This document shows, in pieces, positions 23,820 through 31,396 of a stretch of 38,020 bases of DNA. A program made the translations under genes and the position numbers. Position 1 is the stretch's first letter; every line of letters begins with the position of its first letter. The DNA is from Syntrophales bacterium (lineage in GTDB: Bacteria; Desulfobacterota; Syntrophia; Syntrophales; UBA4778). Location: assembly GCA_028712885.1 (NCBI GenBank), contig JAQTPK010000029.1, positions 1 to 38,020 on the forward strand, given 5' to 3'. The notes beneath the pieces were generated by a model. The model worked only from the letters and a program-made list of their open reading frames with translations. It searched no databases and was not told the origin of the DNA.

Positions 23820-24635
23820 CTATTGGGCGTCTTCTTTTTCAGCCTCTTCGCCGCCCTTGGACTCCACGCTTTCAGGAACGTCCTGCTCGCCGGCGCCTTC
23901 GCGCACGGCCTCTTCCGTCACCTTGTCCGACTGGGCCTGGACACGCTCCTCGAACCTGCGCCTGCCTTCTGTCACGGCATCGGCGATTTTCATGGCGAAC
24001 AGCTTGATCGCCCGGATGGCGTCGTCGTTGCCGGGGATGATGTAATCGATTTCGTCGGGATCGCAGTTTGTATCGACGATTCCCACGATCGGGACACCCG
24101 TCTTCCTCGCCTCCTTGACGGCGATGCTTTCCTTCTTCGGGTCGACGATAAACAGCGCCGCCGGGAGGGATTTCATGGTCCGGATGCCTCCGAGCACTTT
24201 TTCGAGGCGGTCCCTCTCCTTGCGCAGGCGGAGGATCTCTTTCTTTGGGAAAGCCTGGATGGATTCGTCGTCGAACATGCGGTCAAGGCCGTTCAGGCGG
24301 TCAATGCTCTTCTTTATGGTTGTAAAATTGGTGAGCATCCCGCCCAGCCATCTCTGGTTCACATAGGGCATCCCCGCCCTCTCCGCTTCCGTCCTGATCG
24401 ATTCCTGCGCCTGCTTTTTCGTTCCGAGGAACAGGACCACTCCTCCCGAAGCCACGGTTTCGACGACAAAGTTAAAAGCGATGGTGAACATCTCGACCGT
24501 CTGCTGCAGGTCGATGATGTATATGCCGTTGCGGGCGCCGAAGATATACTGCTTCATCTTCGGGTTCCACTTGTTCGTCTGGTGCCCGAAATGGACGCCG
24601 GACTCCAGAAGCAACTTCATGGATACGATTGACAT
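23820..24635 (-). CDS. rpsB: 30S ribosomal protein S2
   Basis: A 271-residue small-subunit protein. The family blocks are [62 protein letters not shown], and [19 protein letters not shown] with [26 protein letters not shown]. It carries an acidic, Glu-rich C-terminal extension of about 40 residues (after RRRFEERV), seen in many bacterial S2 proteins but not needed for the fold. The ATG at 24635 has AAAGGAGA upstream. It starts the rpsB-tsf-pyrH-frr operon; the leader contains palindromic structure and may carry S2 autoregulation. Confidence 0.97.
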   Translation of the reverse strand: MSIVSMKLLLESGVHFGHQTNKWNPKMKQYIFGARNGIYIIDLQQTVEMFTIAFNFVVETVASGGVVLFLGTKKQAQESIRTEAERAGMPYVNQRWLGGMLTNFTTIKKSIDRLNGLDRMFDDESIQAFPKKEILRLRKERDRLEKVLGGIRTMKSLPAALFIVDPKKESIAVKEARKTGVPIVGIVDTNCDPDEIDYIIPGNDDAIRAIKLFAMKIADAVTEGRRRFEERVQAQSDKVTEEAVREGAGEQDVPESVESKGGEEAEKEDAQ

Positions 24636-24680
24636 TTACAGTTCTCCTTTCGTTTTTTTTCCGCCACATTCCTCATTTCA

Positions 24681-24781
24681 ACCCGGGACTCACCGGAATT
24701 CCGGGGAGCAACTCCGGGCCGATCGGAAGGTGTGAGTATTGCGGCTCGCAAATATCATAAAGAGCCGGTTGTAATCAAGAA
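24681..24781 (-). promoter_or_regulatory. Putative rpsB promoter and structured leader
   Basis: On the minus strand TTCTTG (24781-24776) and TATGAT (24759-24754) are 16 bp apart. The -10 is good (5 of 6) and the -35 poor. The leader contains the perfect 12-bp palindrome CCGGAATTCCGG (24693-24704), flanked by CCCGG (24682-24686) and CCGGG (24714-24718), which could pair as an outer stem. Such structures suit ribosomal-protein autoregulation; this role is inferred. Confidence 0.45.
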
Positions 24782-24794
24782 AAAACTTAAAAAA

Positions 24795-25985
24795 TCAAGT
24801 ATGATATTCAGCATTGATCCTCACGTAATCGTATGTGAGGTCGCTTGCGAACATACGGAACGAACTGCGTCCCGCCCCCAGCCGGATGCGCAGCCTGATC
24901 TCCGGTTGGGCCATGATCTGTCTGATCCTTTCCGGATCGAAACCGGCGCCGGTTCCCCGGAGGAAGACGGGCTCCTCCTCGAAATAAAGCTCCGCAGCTT
25001 CAGGATCGACGGGAACGCCGGACGCCCCCAGGGCGGAGATGATTCTGCCCCAGTTCGGGTCGCGTCCGAAAAAGGCGGCCTTGACCAGATTCGATCTGGC
25101 GACGGCGTACGCGGCTTTGCGGGCATGGTCCAGGGTCCTCGCCCCCTCCACCGATATCTCGATCAGTTTCGTGGCCCCCTCCCCGTCCCTGACCATGGCC
25201 CTGGCAAGGTCTTCCGCCACGCTGAAGAGCATCTCCCGGAAACTCATCCAGCCGGCGGACCTGCGTGCGAGGGGCTTATTTCCGGCCCGGCCGTTGGCCA
25301 GCACTATCGCCGTGTCGTTCGTGCTCATGCAGCCGTCGACGCTGATGGCGTTGAAGCTTCGGCCTGCGGCTTCCCGCAGCAGGAAATCGAGACTTGCCGC
25401 CTCGATCACGGCGTCCGTCATGAAGAAAGCAAGCATCGTGGCCATCCCCGGCTCGATCATGCCGGCGCCCTTGGCGATCCCGCAGACCGCGATATCGGCC
25501 CCGCCCGCGCTTCCCTTCCTGTACTCGATTTTTGGAAAACGGTCGGTGGTCATGATCGCCTCTTCGGCAATGCCGATCCGGTCCTCCGCAAGGCCCTCGA
25601 TAAGCGGATCGAGGCTGTCCAGGACGGCCGCCGTCGGCAGCCGTTCGCCGATCTTGCCCGTAGACGCCGCAAGCACCAGTCGTTCATCGATCCGCAGCCT
25701 CCGGGAAATATCCGCGGTGATAAGGCGTACGTCTTTCAAGCCGTCCTCGCCGGTAGCGGCGTTTGCGTTGCCGCTGTTGATCAGCACGGCCTGGGCGCTG
25801 CCGCCGGCAAGACGCTCCCTGGAAACCAGGACAGGCGGCGCGGCAAAACGGTTGGTGGTAAAGACACCTGCCGCCGCTGCGGGCGATTGAGAGAAAATAA
25901 GGGCCAGGTCTTTCCGGCCGCTGTCCTTGATCCCGGCATGAATTCCGTTAAACAAAAATCCCGGAACAATCATCTTGTCGTCCAT
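24795..25985 (-). CDS. argJ: Bifunctional ornithine acetyltransferase / N-acetylglutamate synthase
   Basis: A 396-residue enzyme that transfers acetyl from N-acetylornithine to glutamate, closing the cyclic arginine pathway. The bifunctional form also uses acetyl-CoA, which sequence alone cannot settle. The proenzyme cuts itself before the Thr in KGAGMIEPGMATMLAFF, and that Thr becomes the nucleophile. Other blocks are VFTTNRFAAPPV, SGNANAATGEDG and DGCMSTNDTAIVLANG. The ATG at 25985 has AAGG 6-7 nt upstream and starts just before conserved IVPGFLFNGIHAGIK. It lies between secA and rpsB on the same strand. Confidence 0.95.
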   Translation of the reverse strand: MDDKMIVPGFLFNGIHAGIKDSGRKDLALIFSQSPAAAAGVFTTNRFAAPPVLVSRERLAGGSAQAVLINSGNANAATGEDGLKDVRLITADISRRLRIDERLVLAASTGKIGERLPTAAVLDSLDPLIEGLAEDRIGIAEEAIMTTDRFPKIEYRKGSAGGADIAVCGIAKGAGMIEPGMATMLAFFMTDAVIEAASLDFLLREAAGRSFNAISVDGCMSTNDTAIVLANGRAGNKPLARRSAGWMSFREMLFSVAEDLARAMVRDGEGATKLIEISVEGARTLDHARKAAYAVARSNLVKAAFFGRDPNWGRIISALGASGVPVDPEAAELYFEEEPVFLRGTGAGFDPERIRQIMAQPEIRLRIRLGAGRSSFRMFASDLTYDYVRINAEYHT

Positions 25986-26013
25986 ATCAAACCTTAATCG
26001 AGTTGATGTACGA

Positions 26014-26117
26014 AAATCCCAAATCACAAGCACCAAATTCCAAACAATATCGAAATTCAAAAATCAGACTGCGAGTCAGGTTTTTTATTTGGGATTTGAA
26101 TTTGGTGCTTGGAATTC
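26014..26117. repeat. Inverted, approximately 7-bp periodic A-rich tracts between secA and argJ
   Basis: The left tract has AAATCCC, AAATCAC, AAGCACC, AAATTCC, AAACAAT (26014-26048). The right tract, inverted, spans 26084-26117. CAAGCACCAAATTC (26027-26040) and GAATTTGGTGCTTG (26098-26111) are perfect complements, as are AAATCCCAAAT (26014-26024) and ATTTGGGATTT (26087-26097). The two blocks occur in swapped order in the two arms, so this is not a simple hairpin but a rearranged array. It starts 7 bp after the secA stop. Confidence 0.75.
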
Positions 26118-26123
26118 ATGCTA

Positions 26124-28637
26124 TTATTTTCCGCAGCACTTTTTGTACTTTTTCCCGCTCCCGCACGGACACGGCTCGTTTCTCCCGATTTTCTTCGCTT
26201 CCCTCTTCTGCGGCGCGGACGGCGGCGCGGTGTCTCCATGGCTCATGACAAGGTCCTCCGTCGGGCCGTACATGTTGGAAAACCGGGCGTCCTTTTCGAT
26301 CCTGACCATGCTGAGCTTCTCCAGCGTCTCGGTCTTGATCCGTTCGATCATGCCGGCGAAGGTCTCGAAGCCCTCCCGCTGGTATTCCCGGATAGGGTCT
26401 TTCTGGCCGTACCCCCTCAAGCCGATACCTTCCCGGAGGTGGTCCATGGCCAGGAGATGGTCTTTCCACTGTACGTCGATGGACTGGAGCATGAGATACT
26501 TGATCAGGTAGTCCATCAGCTCCGGACCGAATTCCCGCTCCTTGGCCCGGAGCAGCTCCTTCACGCCTGATGTAATGATCTCCCGGGCATCTTCTCTGCC
26601 GAGTTCCTCGCCCTTTTCCGGAAAATTGAACCGGATCGAAAACTGTTTGAAGAGTATGTCATCCATCCCGCGCAGGTTCCATTCTTCGGGATGGATTTTT
26701 TCATCCATGTACTCGTCGATGATTCCTTCGACAACGTCGTCAAGCATATCATCCAGGACGTTTCGCAGGTTCTCTCCCTTCAAAACCGTCCGGCGCTGTT
26801 CGTAAATTACCTTCCGCTGCTGGTTCATTACGTCGTCGAACTCGAGGAGGTGTTTGCGGATGTCGAAATTCTGCCCTTCGACCCTCTTCTGCGCGTTTTC
26901 TATCGCCCTGGAGACGAGCCTGTGCTCGATCGGCTGGTCTTCCTCGAAGCCTATCTTGTCCATGACGCTTGAAATCCTCTCCGCCCCGAAAATCCGAAGC
27001 AGGTCGTCCTCGAGCGAGAGATAAAACCGCGAGGACCCCATATCCCCCTGCCTTCCGGAACGGCCGCGGAGCTGGTTGTCGATACGGCGGCTTTCGTGCC
27101 GTTCCGTTCCGAGCACATGCAGCCCTCCAAGTTCGGCCACTCCAGGCCCCAGCCGGATGTCCGTGCCCCTTCCCGCCATGTTGGTGGAGATTGTAACGCC
27201 CCTGCTCTGTCCCGCCTGGGAGATGATCTCTGCTTCCTTTTCGTGATTCTTGGCGTTCAGGACGTGGTGCTGTATCCCTTCCCTCGCCAGCATTTTGCTC
27301 AGCAGTTCGGATTTTTCGATCGAGATGGTCCCGACGAGTACCGGTCTCCCGGCGGTGCACAGCTCTTTGATTTCTTTGATAACTGCCCGGAATTTCTCTT
27401 TTTCCGTCTTGTAAATGACATCTGAATGATCCGTCCGGATCATCGGCATATTCGTGGGGACGACGAGGACCTCGAGCTTGTAGATCTCCTTGAATTCCGC
27501 CGCCTCCGTGTCCGCCGTACCGGTCATCCCGGCCAGCTTCTCATACATGCGGAAATAATTCTGGAAGGTAATGGAGGCGAGGGTCTGGTTCTCCCTCTCG
27601 ATCTTGACTTTTTCCTTGGCCTCGAGCGCCTGGTGGAGGCCGTCGCTGTACCTCCTGCCCGGCAGTACCCTGCCCGTAAACTCGTCCACTATGATGACCT
27701 GCCCGTCTTTCACCAGATAGTCCACATCCCGCTTGAACAGAGTATGCGCCCGCAGGGCCTGATTGACATGGTGCAGGATTTCTATATTTCTCGGGTCGTA
27801 GAGATTGGATACGCTCAGGATTTTCTCTACTTTCCTGACTCCCTCTTCCGTGAGGACGACGGTTCTCGCCTTTTCGTCAATGCTGAAGTCCTGCTCCTTG
27901 TGCAGACGGGGAATGACCTGGTTAATGCGGTAATACTTGTCCGTTGATTCTTCGGACGGTCCGGAAATGATCAGCGGAGTGCGGGCTTCGTCGATCAGGA
28001 TGCTATCGACTTCGTCCACGATGGCGTAATAGAAATCCCGCTGGACGAAATCATCGCTGCTGAATTTCATGTTGTCGCGCAGATAATCGAACCCGAATTC
28101 GTTGTTGGTGCCGTAGGTAACGTCGGCTCCGTACGATATCTTTCTCTCTTCGTCCGACATTCCATGGACGATAATGCCGACCGACAGCCCCAGGAAACGG
28201 TAAATGGGCCCCATCCATTCCGCGTCCCTGCGGGCGAGATAATCGTTGACCGTCACCACATGGACCCCTCTGCCCGTGAGCGCGTTCAGATAGACCGGCA
28301 TCGTCGCAGCGAGAGTTTTTCCCTCGCCTGTTTTCATCTCCGCTATCTTGCCTTCATGAAGAACCAGCCCTCCGATTACCTGGACGTCGAAAGGCCTCAT
28401 CAGGAGAGTTCTCCTGGCGGCCTCCCGGGCGACGGCAAACGCCTCGGGAAGTACGTCTTCCAGAGAGGTTCCGTTAGCAAGTTTCTCCCTGAAGTATCCG
28501 GTTTTCGCCCTTAAGCCTTCATCGCTCAACCTGATGATGGAGGGCTCAAAACGGTTTACTTCATCCAAAATGACGGAGAGTCTCTTCAGCTCCCTGTCGT
28601 TTTTGCTCCCTACTATCTTTGTCAGTAAATTCAGCAT
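26124..28637 (-). CDS. secA: Protein translocase subunit SecA
   Basis: An 837-residue ATPase motor that pushes preproteins through SecYEG. The DEAD-type motor shows Walker [11 protein letters not shown], Walker B region [20 protein letters not shown], and in the second nucleotide domain [33 protein letters not shown] and [14 protein letters not shown]. The preprotein cross-linking and helical scaffold regions follow, and the C-terminus is a zinc-binding SEC-C tail, [16 protein letters not shown], that contacts SecB and lipids. The ATG at 28637 is chosen for its AAAGG site; another lies 18 bases upstream. A terminator-like hairpin with nine T residues sits 17 bp before the start. Confidence 0.97.
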   Translation of the reverse strand: MLNLLTKIVGSKNDRELKRLSVILDEVNRFEPSIIRLSDEGLRAKTGYFREKLANGTSLEDVLPEAFAVAREAARRTLLMRPFDVQVIGGLVLHEGKIAEMKTGEGKTLAATMPVYLNALTGRGVHVVTVNDYLARRDAEWMGPIYRFLGLSVGIIVHGMSDEERKISYGADVTYGTNNEFGFDYLRDNMKFSSDDFVQRDFYYAIVDEVDSILIDEARTPLIISGPSEESTDKYYRINQVIPRLHKEQDFSIDEKARTVVLTEEGVRKVEKILSVSNLYDPRNIEILHHVNQALRAHTLFKRDVDYLVKDGQVIIVDEFTGRVLPGRRYSDGLHQALEAKEKVKIERENQTLASITFQNYFRMYEKLAGMTGTADTEAAEFKEIYKLEVLVVPTNMPMIRTDHSDVIYKTEKEKFRAVIKEIKELCTAGRPVLVGTISIEKSELLSKMLAREGIQHHVLNAKNHEKEAEIISQAGQSRGVTISTNMAGRGTDIRLGPGVAELGGLHVLGTERHESRRIDNQLRGRSGRQGDMGSSRFYLSLEDDLLRIFGAERISSVMDKIGFEEDQPIEHRLVSRAIENAQKRVEGQNFDIRKHLLEFDDVMNQQRKVIYEQRRTVLKGENLRNVLDDMLDDVVEGIIDEYMDEKIHPEEWNLRGMDDILFKQFSIRFNFPEKGEELGREDAREIITSGVKELLRAKEREFGPELMDYLIKYLMLQSIDVQWKDHLLAMDHLREGIGLRGYGQKDPIREYQREGFETFAGMIERIKTETLEKLSMVRIEKDARFSNMYGPTEDLVMSHGDTAPPSAPQKREAKKIGRNEPCPCGSGKKYKKCCGK

Positions 28638-28653
28638 AAACCTTTCAGTTTCC

Positions 28654-28679
28654 AAAAAAAAAACCGGTAGTCTCTACCG
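28654..28679 (-). terminator. Terminator or attenuator hairpin directly before secA
   Basis: On the minus strand CCGGTAG (28679-28673), loop AGA, and CTACCGG (28669-28663) form a perfect 7-bp stem. Nine T residues (28662-28654) follow. It is a textbook rho-independent terminator for the M23 peptidase transcript. Because a possible promoter lies upstream of it at 28714-28741, it could also attenuate secA. Confidence 0.85.
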
Positions 28680-28713
28680 GCCTTTGTTATCGGTAAAAGG
28701 CGACCTCTTCAGA

Positions 28714-28741
28714 TATAATACACTTTCCCCATGGTTCGTAA
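28714..28741 (-). promoter_or_regulatory. Possible secA promoter upstream of the hairpin
   Basis: On the minus strand TTTACG (28741-28736) and TATTAT (28719-28714) are 16 bp apart; 4 of 6 and 5 of 6 matches. Transcription would start near 28707 and run through the hairpin at 28654-28679 before secA. No better promoter was seen between the hairpin and the gene. The -35 overlaps the edge of a heptamer array. Confidence 0.4.
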
Positions 28742-28807
28742 AGAGTAAAGCGTAAGGTGCAAGGGGTGAAAGATGAAAATCGCTTCACGCTTTACGCCTT
28801 ACGCTTT
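28737..28807. repeat. Inverted heptamer arrays after the M23 peptidase gene
   Basis: Left units: GTAAAGA, GTAAAGC, GTAAGGT, GCAAGGG, GTGAAAG, ATGAAAA (28737-28778). Right units: CGCTTCA, CGCTTTA, CGCCTTA, CGCTTTC (28780-28807). AAAGCGTAAGG (28746-28756) and CCTTACGCTTT (28796-28806) are perfect complements. The words match those of the array at 30433-30589. The array ends 7 bp from the M23 gene stop codon. Confidence 0.78.
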
Positions 28808-28814
28808 CATCGAG

Positions 28815-29693
28815 CTATGGAAGGTATTTCCGGGGGTTGACCGGTATGCCGTTCAGGTAGACGCTGTAATGAAGGTGCGACCCCGTGCTGCGGCCGGAAT
28901 TCCCCACGTAACCTAAAACATCTCCGCGCTTGACGCTCTTTCCCGCCGACACGGTGGTGCGCAGGAGGTGTGCGTACCCGGTTTTTATTCCCTTCATATG
29001 GTCCACGACGATGTAGCGCCCCATATCGGGTCTGTCCACCACTTCCGAGACGATCCCGTCCGCAGGAACGATTATCTCCTTTCCAAGTCTGGCTGCAATG
29101 TCAATACCCCGGTGAAATTCTTCCCTCCCGCCATAGGGAGATTGCCTGTATCCGAATTCGGAGGTAACCCAGCCCTTTACCGGCCAGATGGAAGGGGTTG
29201 CGGCAAGAATGGACTCCCTCTTCTTCAAATAGTCCAGAAGCTCCGAAAAACTGTTCTCCTGCCGGGAAGCTGCTTTCAGGAGACGGTCAAGATTTCTGTT
29301 TATCCGGTCGATTGACGGATTTGCATCGTCCTCTGCGGATATCCCGCCGATGCCAAGCATCAGATTCGAAGGCTTCTTCTTGTCGAAGTTGGCCATGGTC
29401 CGGATTTTCTGGTCCAGCTGACGCAAATCCTCCATTTTCTTTTCAAAATCGCTTACCTTGGAAGCCAGCACGTCGATCTGCTCTTTCTGGCTCGCCGTCA
29501 GGTCTTTCAGATTCCGGAGCTGACGCTCATCGTTTTTCGTCCGGCTATAATCGTAAAGAAAAAAAGAAAGTGAAAACAGGACTACCAGACAGGCAAGAAA
29601 GAATACCCTCAGGTGAGTGCTGGATGCTGTGATTTTCCTGACCGATCTTTTCGTCTTTGGAACGATCAGCAAGGTATAATGGTTCTTCGCCAT
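28815..29693 (-). CDS. M23 family metallopeptidase (LytM-type), membrane-anchored
   Basis: A 292-residue envelope protein. A basic cytoplasmic N-terminus (about 1-25) is followed by one transmembrane helix (about 28-48). Next comes a coiled coil of about 60 residues (ERQLRNLKDLTASQKEQIDVLA onward), and then a C-terminal LytM/peptidase M23 domain (about 165-290). Zinc ligands are visible: His and Asp in FHRGIDIAA, and the HxH in GSHLHYSV. The GYVGNSGRSTG loop is typical. It probably cuts peptidoglycan cross-links in the periplasm, though a structural or activator role like NlpD/EnvC is possible. It precedes secA, a common order in this lineage, and has its own promoter. Confidence 0.92.
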   Translation of the reverse strand: MAKNHYTLLIVPKTKRSVRKITASSTHLRVFFLACLVVLFSLSFFLYDYSRTKNDERQLRNLKDLTASQKEQIDVLASKVSDFEKKMEDLRQLDQKIRTMANFDKKKPSNLMLGIGGISAEDDANPSIDRINRNLDRLLKAASRQENSFSELLDYLKKRESILAATPSIWPVKGWVTSEFGYRQSPYGGREEFHRGIDIAARLGKEIIVPADGIVSEVVDRPDMGRYIVVDHMKGIKTGYAHLLRTTVSAGKSVKRGDVLGYVGNSGRSTGSHLHYSVYLNGIPVNPRKYLP

Positions 29694-29748
29694 CCGGCCT
29701 TCATTTGATTCGTTCTCTGATTAAAAACCGGGCTAACGCCTGGGAGGC

Positions 29749-29814
29749 ATCGGGCCTTCCGGCCCTGATTTCTTGGAGCCTGTGGAGCTATGGAACCTAC
29801 AGAGCCATGGAGCC
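29749..29814. repeat. Hairpin and irregular GGAGCC tract in the M23 leader
   Basis: GGGCC/GGCCC (29752-29756 and 29761-29765) with flanking ATC/GAT form a stem-loop. Beside it GGAGCCTGT, GGAGCTAT, GGAACCTACA, GAGCCAT, GGAGCC (29775-29814) repeat a GGAGCC word at 7-10 bp spacing. Both lie in the inferred 160-nt 5' leader of the M23 peptidase gene. There is no T-run, so it is not a terminator for the leftward transcript. Confidence 0.55.
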
Positions 29815-29841
29815 GATACATAGATGATCGGCATCTTCCGG

Positions 29842-29891
29842 GTTCAACTCAAGTCGAACTGAAAGTATCACAGCAAAAAACCGCCTGTCAA
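29842..29891 (-). promoter_or_regulatory. Promoter of the M23 peptidase gene with start-site palindrome
   Basis: On the minus strand a perfect TTGACA (29891-29886) and GATACT (29869-29864) are 16 bp apart, with an extended TGT just before the -10. The start would be near 29857. An 18-bp imperfect palindrome, GTTCAACTCAAGTCGAAC (29842-29859), covers the start site with 7 of 9 positions symmetric and may be an operator. Confidence 0.6.
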
Positions 29892-29968
29892 GCATATAAA
29901 ATTCAATACAAGTCAGGTATTTACATTTTTTGACCGTATTTGCCCGGTACTTTAAAAATCCGGTTCGG

Positions 29969-30133
29969 CTAATCACTGGAGGGTTCAAAGCTGTCTTTCG
30001 CCGCGCCGCATACAGGACACACCCAAGTATCGGGAAGATCCGAAAAGGCCGTTCCGGCGGCAATCCCGTTTTCAGGATCGCCCGCAGCAGGATCGTAGAC
30101 ATAACCGCAGACCGTGCATACGTAATTTTGCAT
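29969..30133 (-). CDS. Rubredoxin
   Basis: A 54-residue iron protein that carries single electrons, typically in anaerobes for NADH:rubredoxin, rubrerythrin or superoxide-reductase pathways. The fold is complete: [15 protein letters not shown] with the first CxxCG, the central aromatic and acidic core ([11 protein letters not shown]), and [13 protein letters not shown] with the second CxxCG. Four Cys residues bind one Fe. The start is the ATG at 30133 and the stop TAG at 29971-29969. It lies 29 bp after the DUF4177-like gene and is probably the last gene of the fpg transcript. A redox partner enzyme is not encoded next to it. Confidence 0.96.
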   Translation of the reverse strand: MQNYVCTVCGYVYDPAAGDPENGIAAGTAFSDLPDTWVCPVCGAAKDSFEPSSD

Positions 30134-30162
30134 TTACGCCAACCCCCATGATCGGTATTAAT

Positions 30163-30408
30163 TTACTCCGTTTCTTTTTCCTCCTTTTTCCATACGCAGA
30201 GCAGATCGCCCGCATGATACTGACACTGAACGAGCTCCCAACCGGCTTCTCCTTCCCGGTTGAGGGCCGATTCGACCTCGTCCCCCCGATCGGCCAGGTC
30301 GTGGATCATGCAGCTTCCGGTAATATCGCATTGAAAATACCTGTCCGATTCGGGGATGGACTGCCCGTTCACCTTATGGTGAGTGACCTTGTAAGACCAT
30401 TTGGACAT
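30163..30408 (-). CDS. Small DUF4177-like protein
   Basis: An 81-residue soluble protein. The beginning KWSYKVTHHKV and the C-terminal half ESALNREGEAGWELVQCQYHAGDLLCVWKK follow the pattern of DUF4177 and related small proteins: a WxYKV strand, then LNxxGxxGWELV, then a closing strand. No function is established for that family. The middle part contains two Cys residues (FQCDITGSCM). The ATG at 30408 has GGAGG 8 nt upstream. It lies between fpg and rubredoxin, but a 155-bp inverted heptamer array separates it from fpg. Confidence 0.72.
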   Translation of the reverse strand: MSKWSYKVTHHKVNGQSIPESDRYFQCDITGSCMIHDLADRGDEVESALNREGEAGWELVQCQYHAGDLLCVWKKEEKETE

Positions 30409-30432
30409 GGTTTCGGCCTCCGCTTTATTGTC

Positions 30433-30589
30433 GTAAGGTGTAAGGAGTAAGCCGTAAGGTGTTATTAAAAAACAATATGGAGTTTCTGGTTTCGAGTTAG
30501 CCCTGAACAGCAGATAACTGGGAAACTCGAGATCATATTTTCTTTTTTTATAAAACTCCTTACGATTTACTCCTGACGCCTTACGCACT
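30433..30589. repeat. Large inverted heptamer array between fpg and the DUF4177-like gene
   Basis: Left units: GTAAGGT, GTAAGGA, GTAAGCC, GTAAGGT, GTTATTA (30433-30467). Right units: ACTCCTT, ACGATTT, ACTCCTG, ACGCCTT, ACGCACT (30555-30589). Over 30 bases the left arm and the reverse complement of the right arm agree at 25 positions. The 90-bp centre also holds shorter complementary words (TCGAGTT/AACTCGA, AATATG/CATATT). The right array runs into the fpg stop codon (30588-30590). It is MITE-like in shape but has no target-site duplication that I can see. Confidence 0.78.
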
Positions 30590-31361
30590 AAACCTGGCAG
30601 CCGGGACAGTAGTACGTCCCTCTCCCCCCGACGACGATGCGGGCGATCTCGCCGCCGCACCGCCTGCATTTCGCGCCGGCAGATCCGTAGACCCTCAGGC
30701 GGTTCTGAAAGTCTCCTTTCCTCCCGTAAAGGTCGCGCCAGTCCGAAATGGAAGTCCCGCGCATGCTGATGGCCTCTTTAAAAATGAAGCGGATCGATCG
30801 GGAAAGCCGTTTCCATTCCGCCGGGGAAAGACCACGACACGGCCTGCGCGGGTCTATGCCCGACCGATACAAGGCCTCGCAGGCGTAAATGTTGCCCATT
30901 CCCGCCAGCACTTTCTGATCGAGCATGAAAGCCTTTATCGCTGTTTTCCGCGATTCGGCTTTCTTCCGCAGTGCTCCCGCATCAAGCTCGAGGAGGGCGT
31001 CGGCGCCCGGCCGCCGGTTTTTCCCTTCTACAAGCGAGAGGGTGGCAAACCTGCGCGGGTCAACCAGGAATATGTTTTCCCCGGGGAATGAAAAAAGAAA
31101 CCTTGCGTGGGGGGGGACGCCTTTTTCTTCAAGACGCAGGAACCGGCCGGTCATCCGCAAATGGAACTCCAGCGCCTGTCCGCCTTCCAGCCTGATTCTC
31201 AGCCATTTTCCCTGCCGCTCGACATCAAGAATTATGCGACCGGCCGTGTCTCCAGGTTTTCCGATCTTCTCGTCCAGGACTCTGGCGGCGCGAATCCGCT
31301 TTCCTTTTATCGCTGCCCGCAGCTGGCGGCAGACAGTTTCTACCTCAGGCAATTCCGGCAT
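30588..31361 (-). CDS. mutM: Formamidopyrimidine-DNA glycosylase
   Basis: A 257-residue base-excision repair enzyme that removes 8-oxoguanine and formamidopyrimidines and nicks the site by beta/delta elimination. The catalytic Pro follows the start Met in MPELPEVETV, with Glu next to it. The conserved Lys lies in the ERQGKWLRI segment. The helix-two-turn-helix shows KVLAGMGNIYACEALYRSGI with the essential Asn. The C-terminal zinc finger has CRRCGG and YYCPGCQ. A TATAAT box lies so close to the ATG that the message may be leaderless. It heads a group with the DUF4177-like gene and rubredoxin. Confidence 0.96.
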   Translation of the reverse strand: MPELPEVETVCRQLRAAIKGKRIRAARVLDEKIGKPGDTAGRIILDVERQGKWLRIRLEGGQALEFHLRMTGRFLRLEEKGVPPHARFLFSFPGENIFLVDPRRFATLSLVEGKNRRPGADALLELDAGALRKKAESRKTAIKAFMLDQKVLAGMGNIYACEALYRSGIDPRRPCRGLSPAEWKRLSRSIRFIFKEAISMRGTSISDWRDLYGRKGDFQNRLRVYGSAGAKCRRCGGEIARIVVGGRGTYYCPGCQV

Positions 31362-31366
31362 GATTG

Positions 31367-31396
31367 ATTATAGCACTATCGCGTCTGTCGCGTCCA
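31367..31396 (-). promoter_or_regulatory. Promoter of mutM, possibly leaderless
   Basis: On the minus strand a perfect TATAAT (31372-31367) lies 5 bp before the ATG at 31361. TGGACG (31396-31391) is 18 bp upstream as a partial -35 (4 of 6) and lies inside the 9-bp repeat array. The expected transcript start coincides with the ATG, which would make a leaderless mRNA. Confidence 0.55.

Noticed and set aside
29749-29769. GGGCC/GGCCC hairpin as terminator of the rubredoxin transcript
   Set aside because: No T-run on the minus strand, and it lies downstream of the M23 promoter, inside that gene's leader.
30433-30589. Insertion sequence or complete mobile element
   Set aside because: No transposase frame, no clear target-site duplication, and arms made of heptamer units rather than typical terminal inverted repeats.
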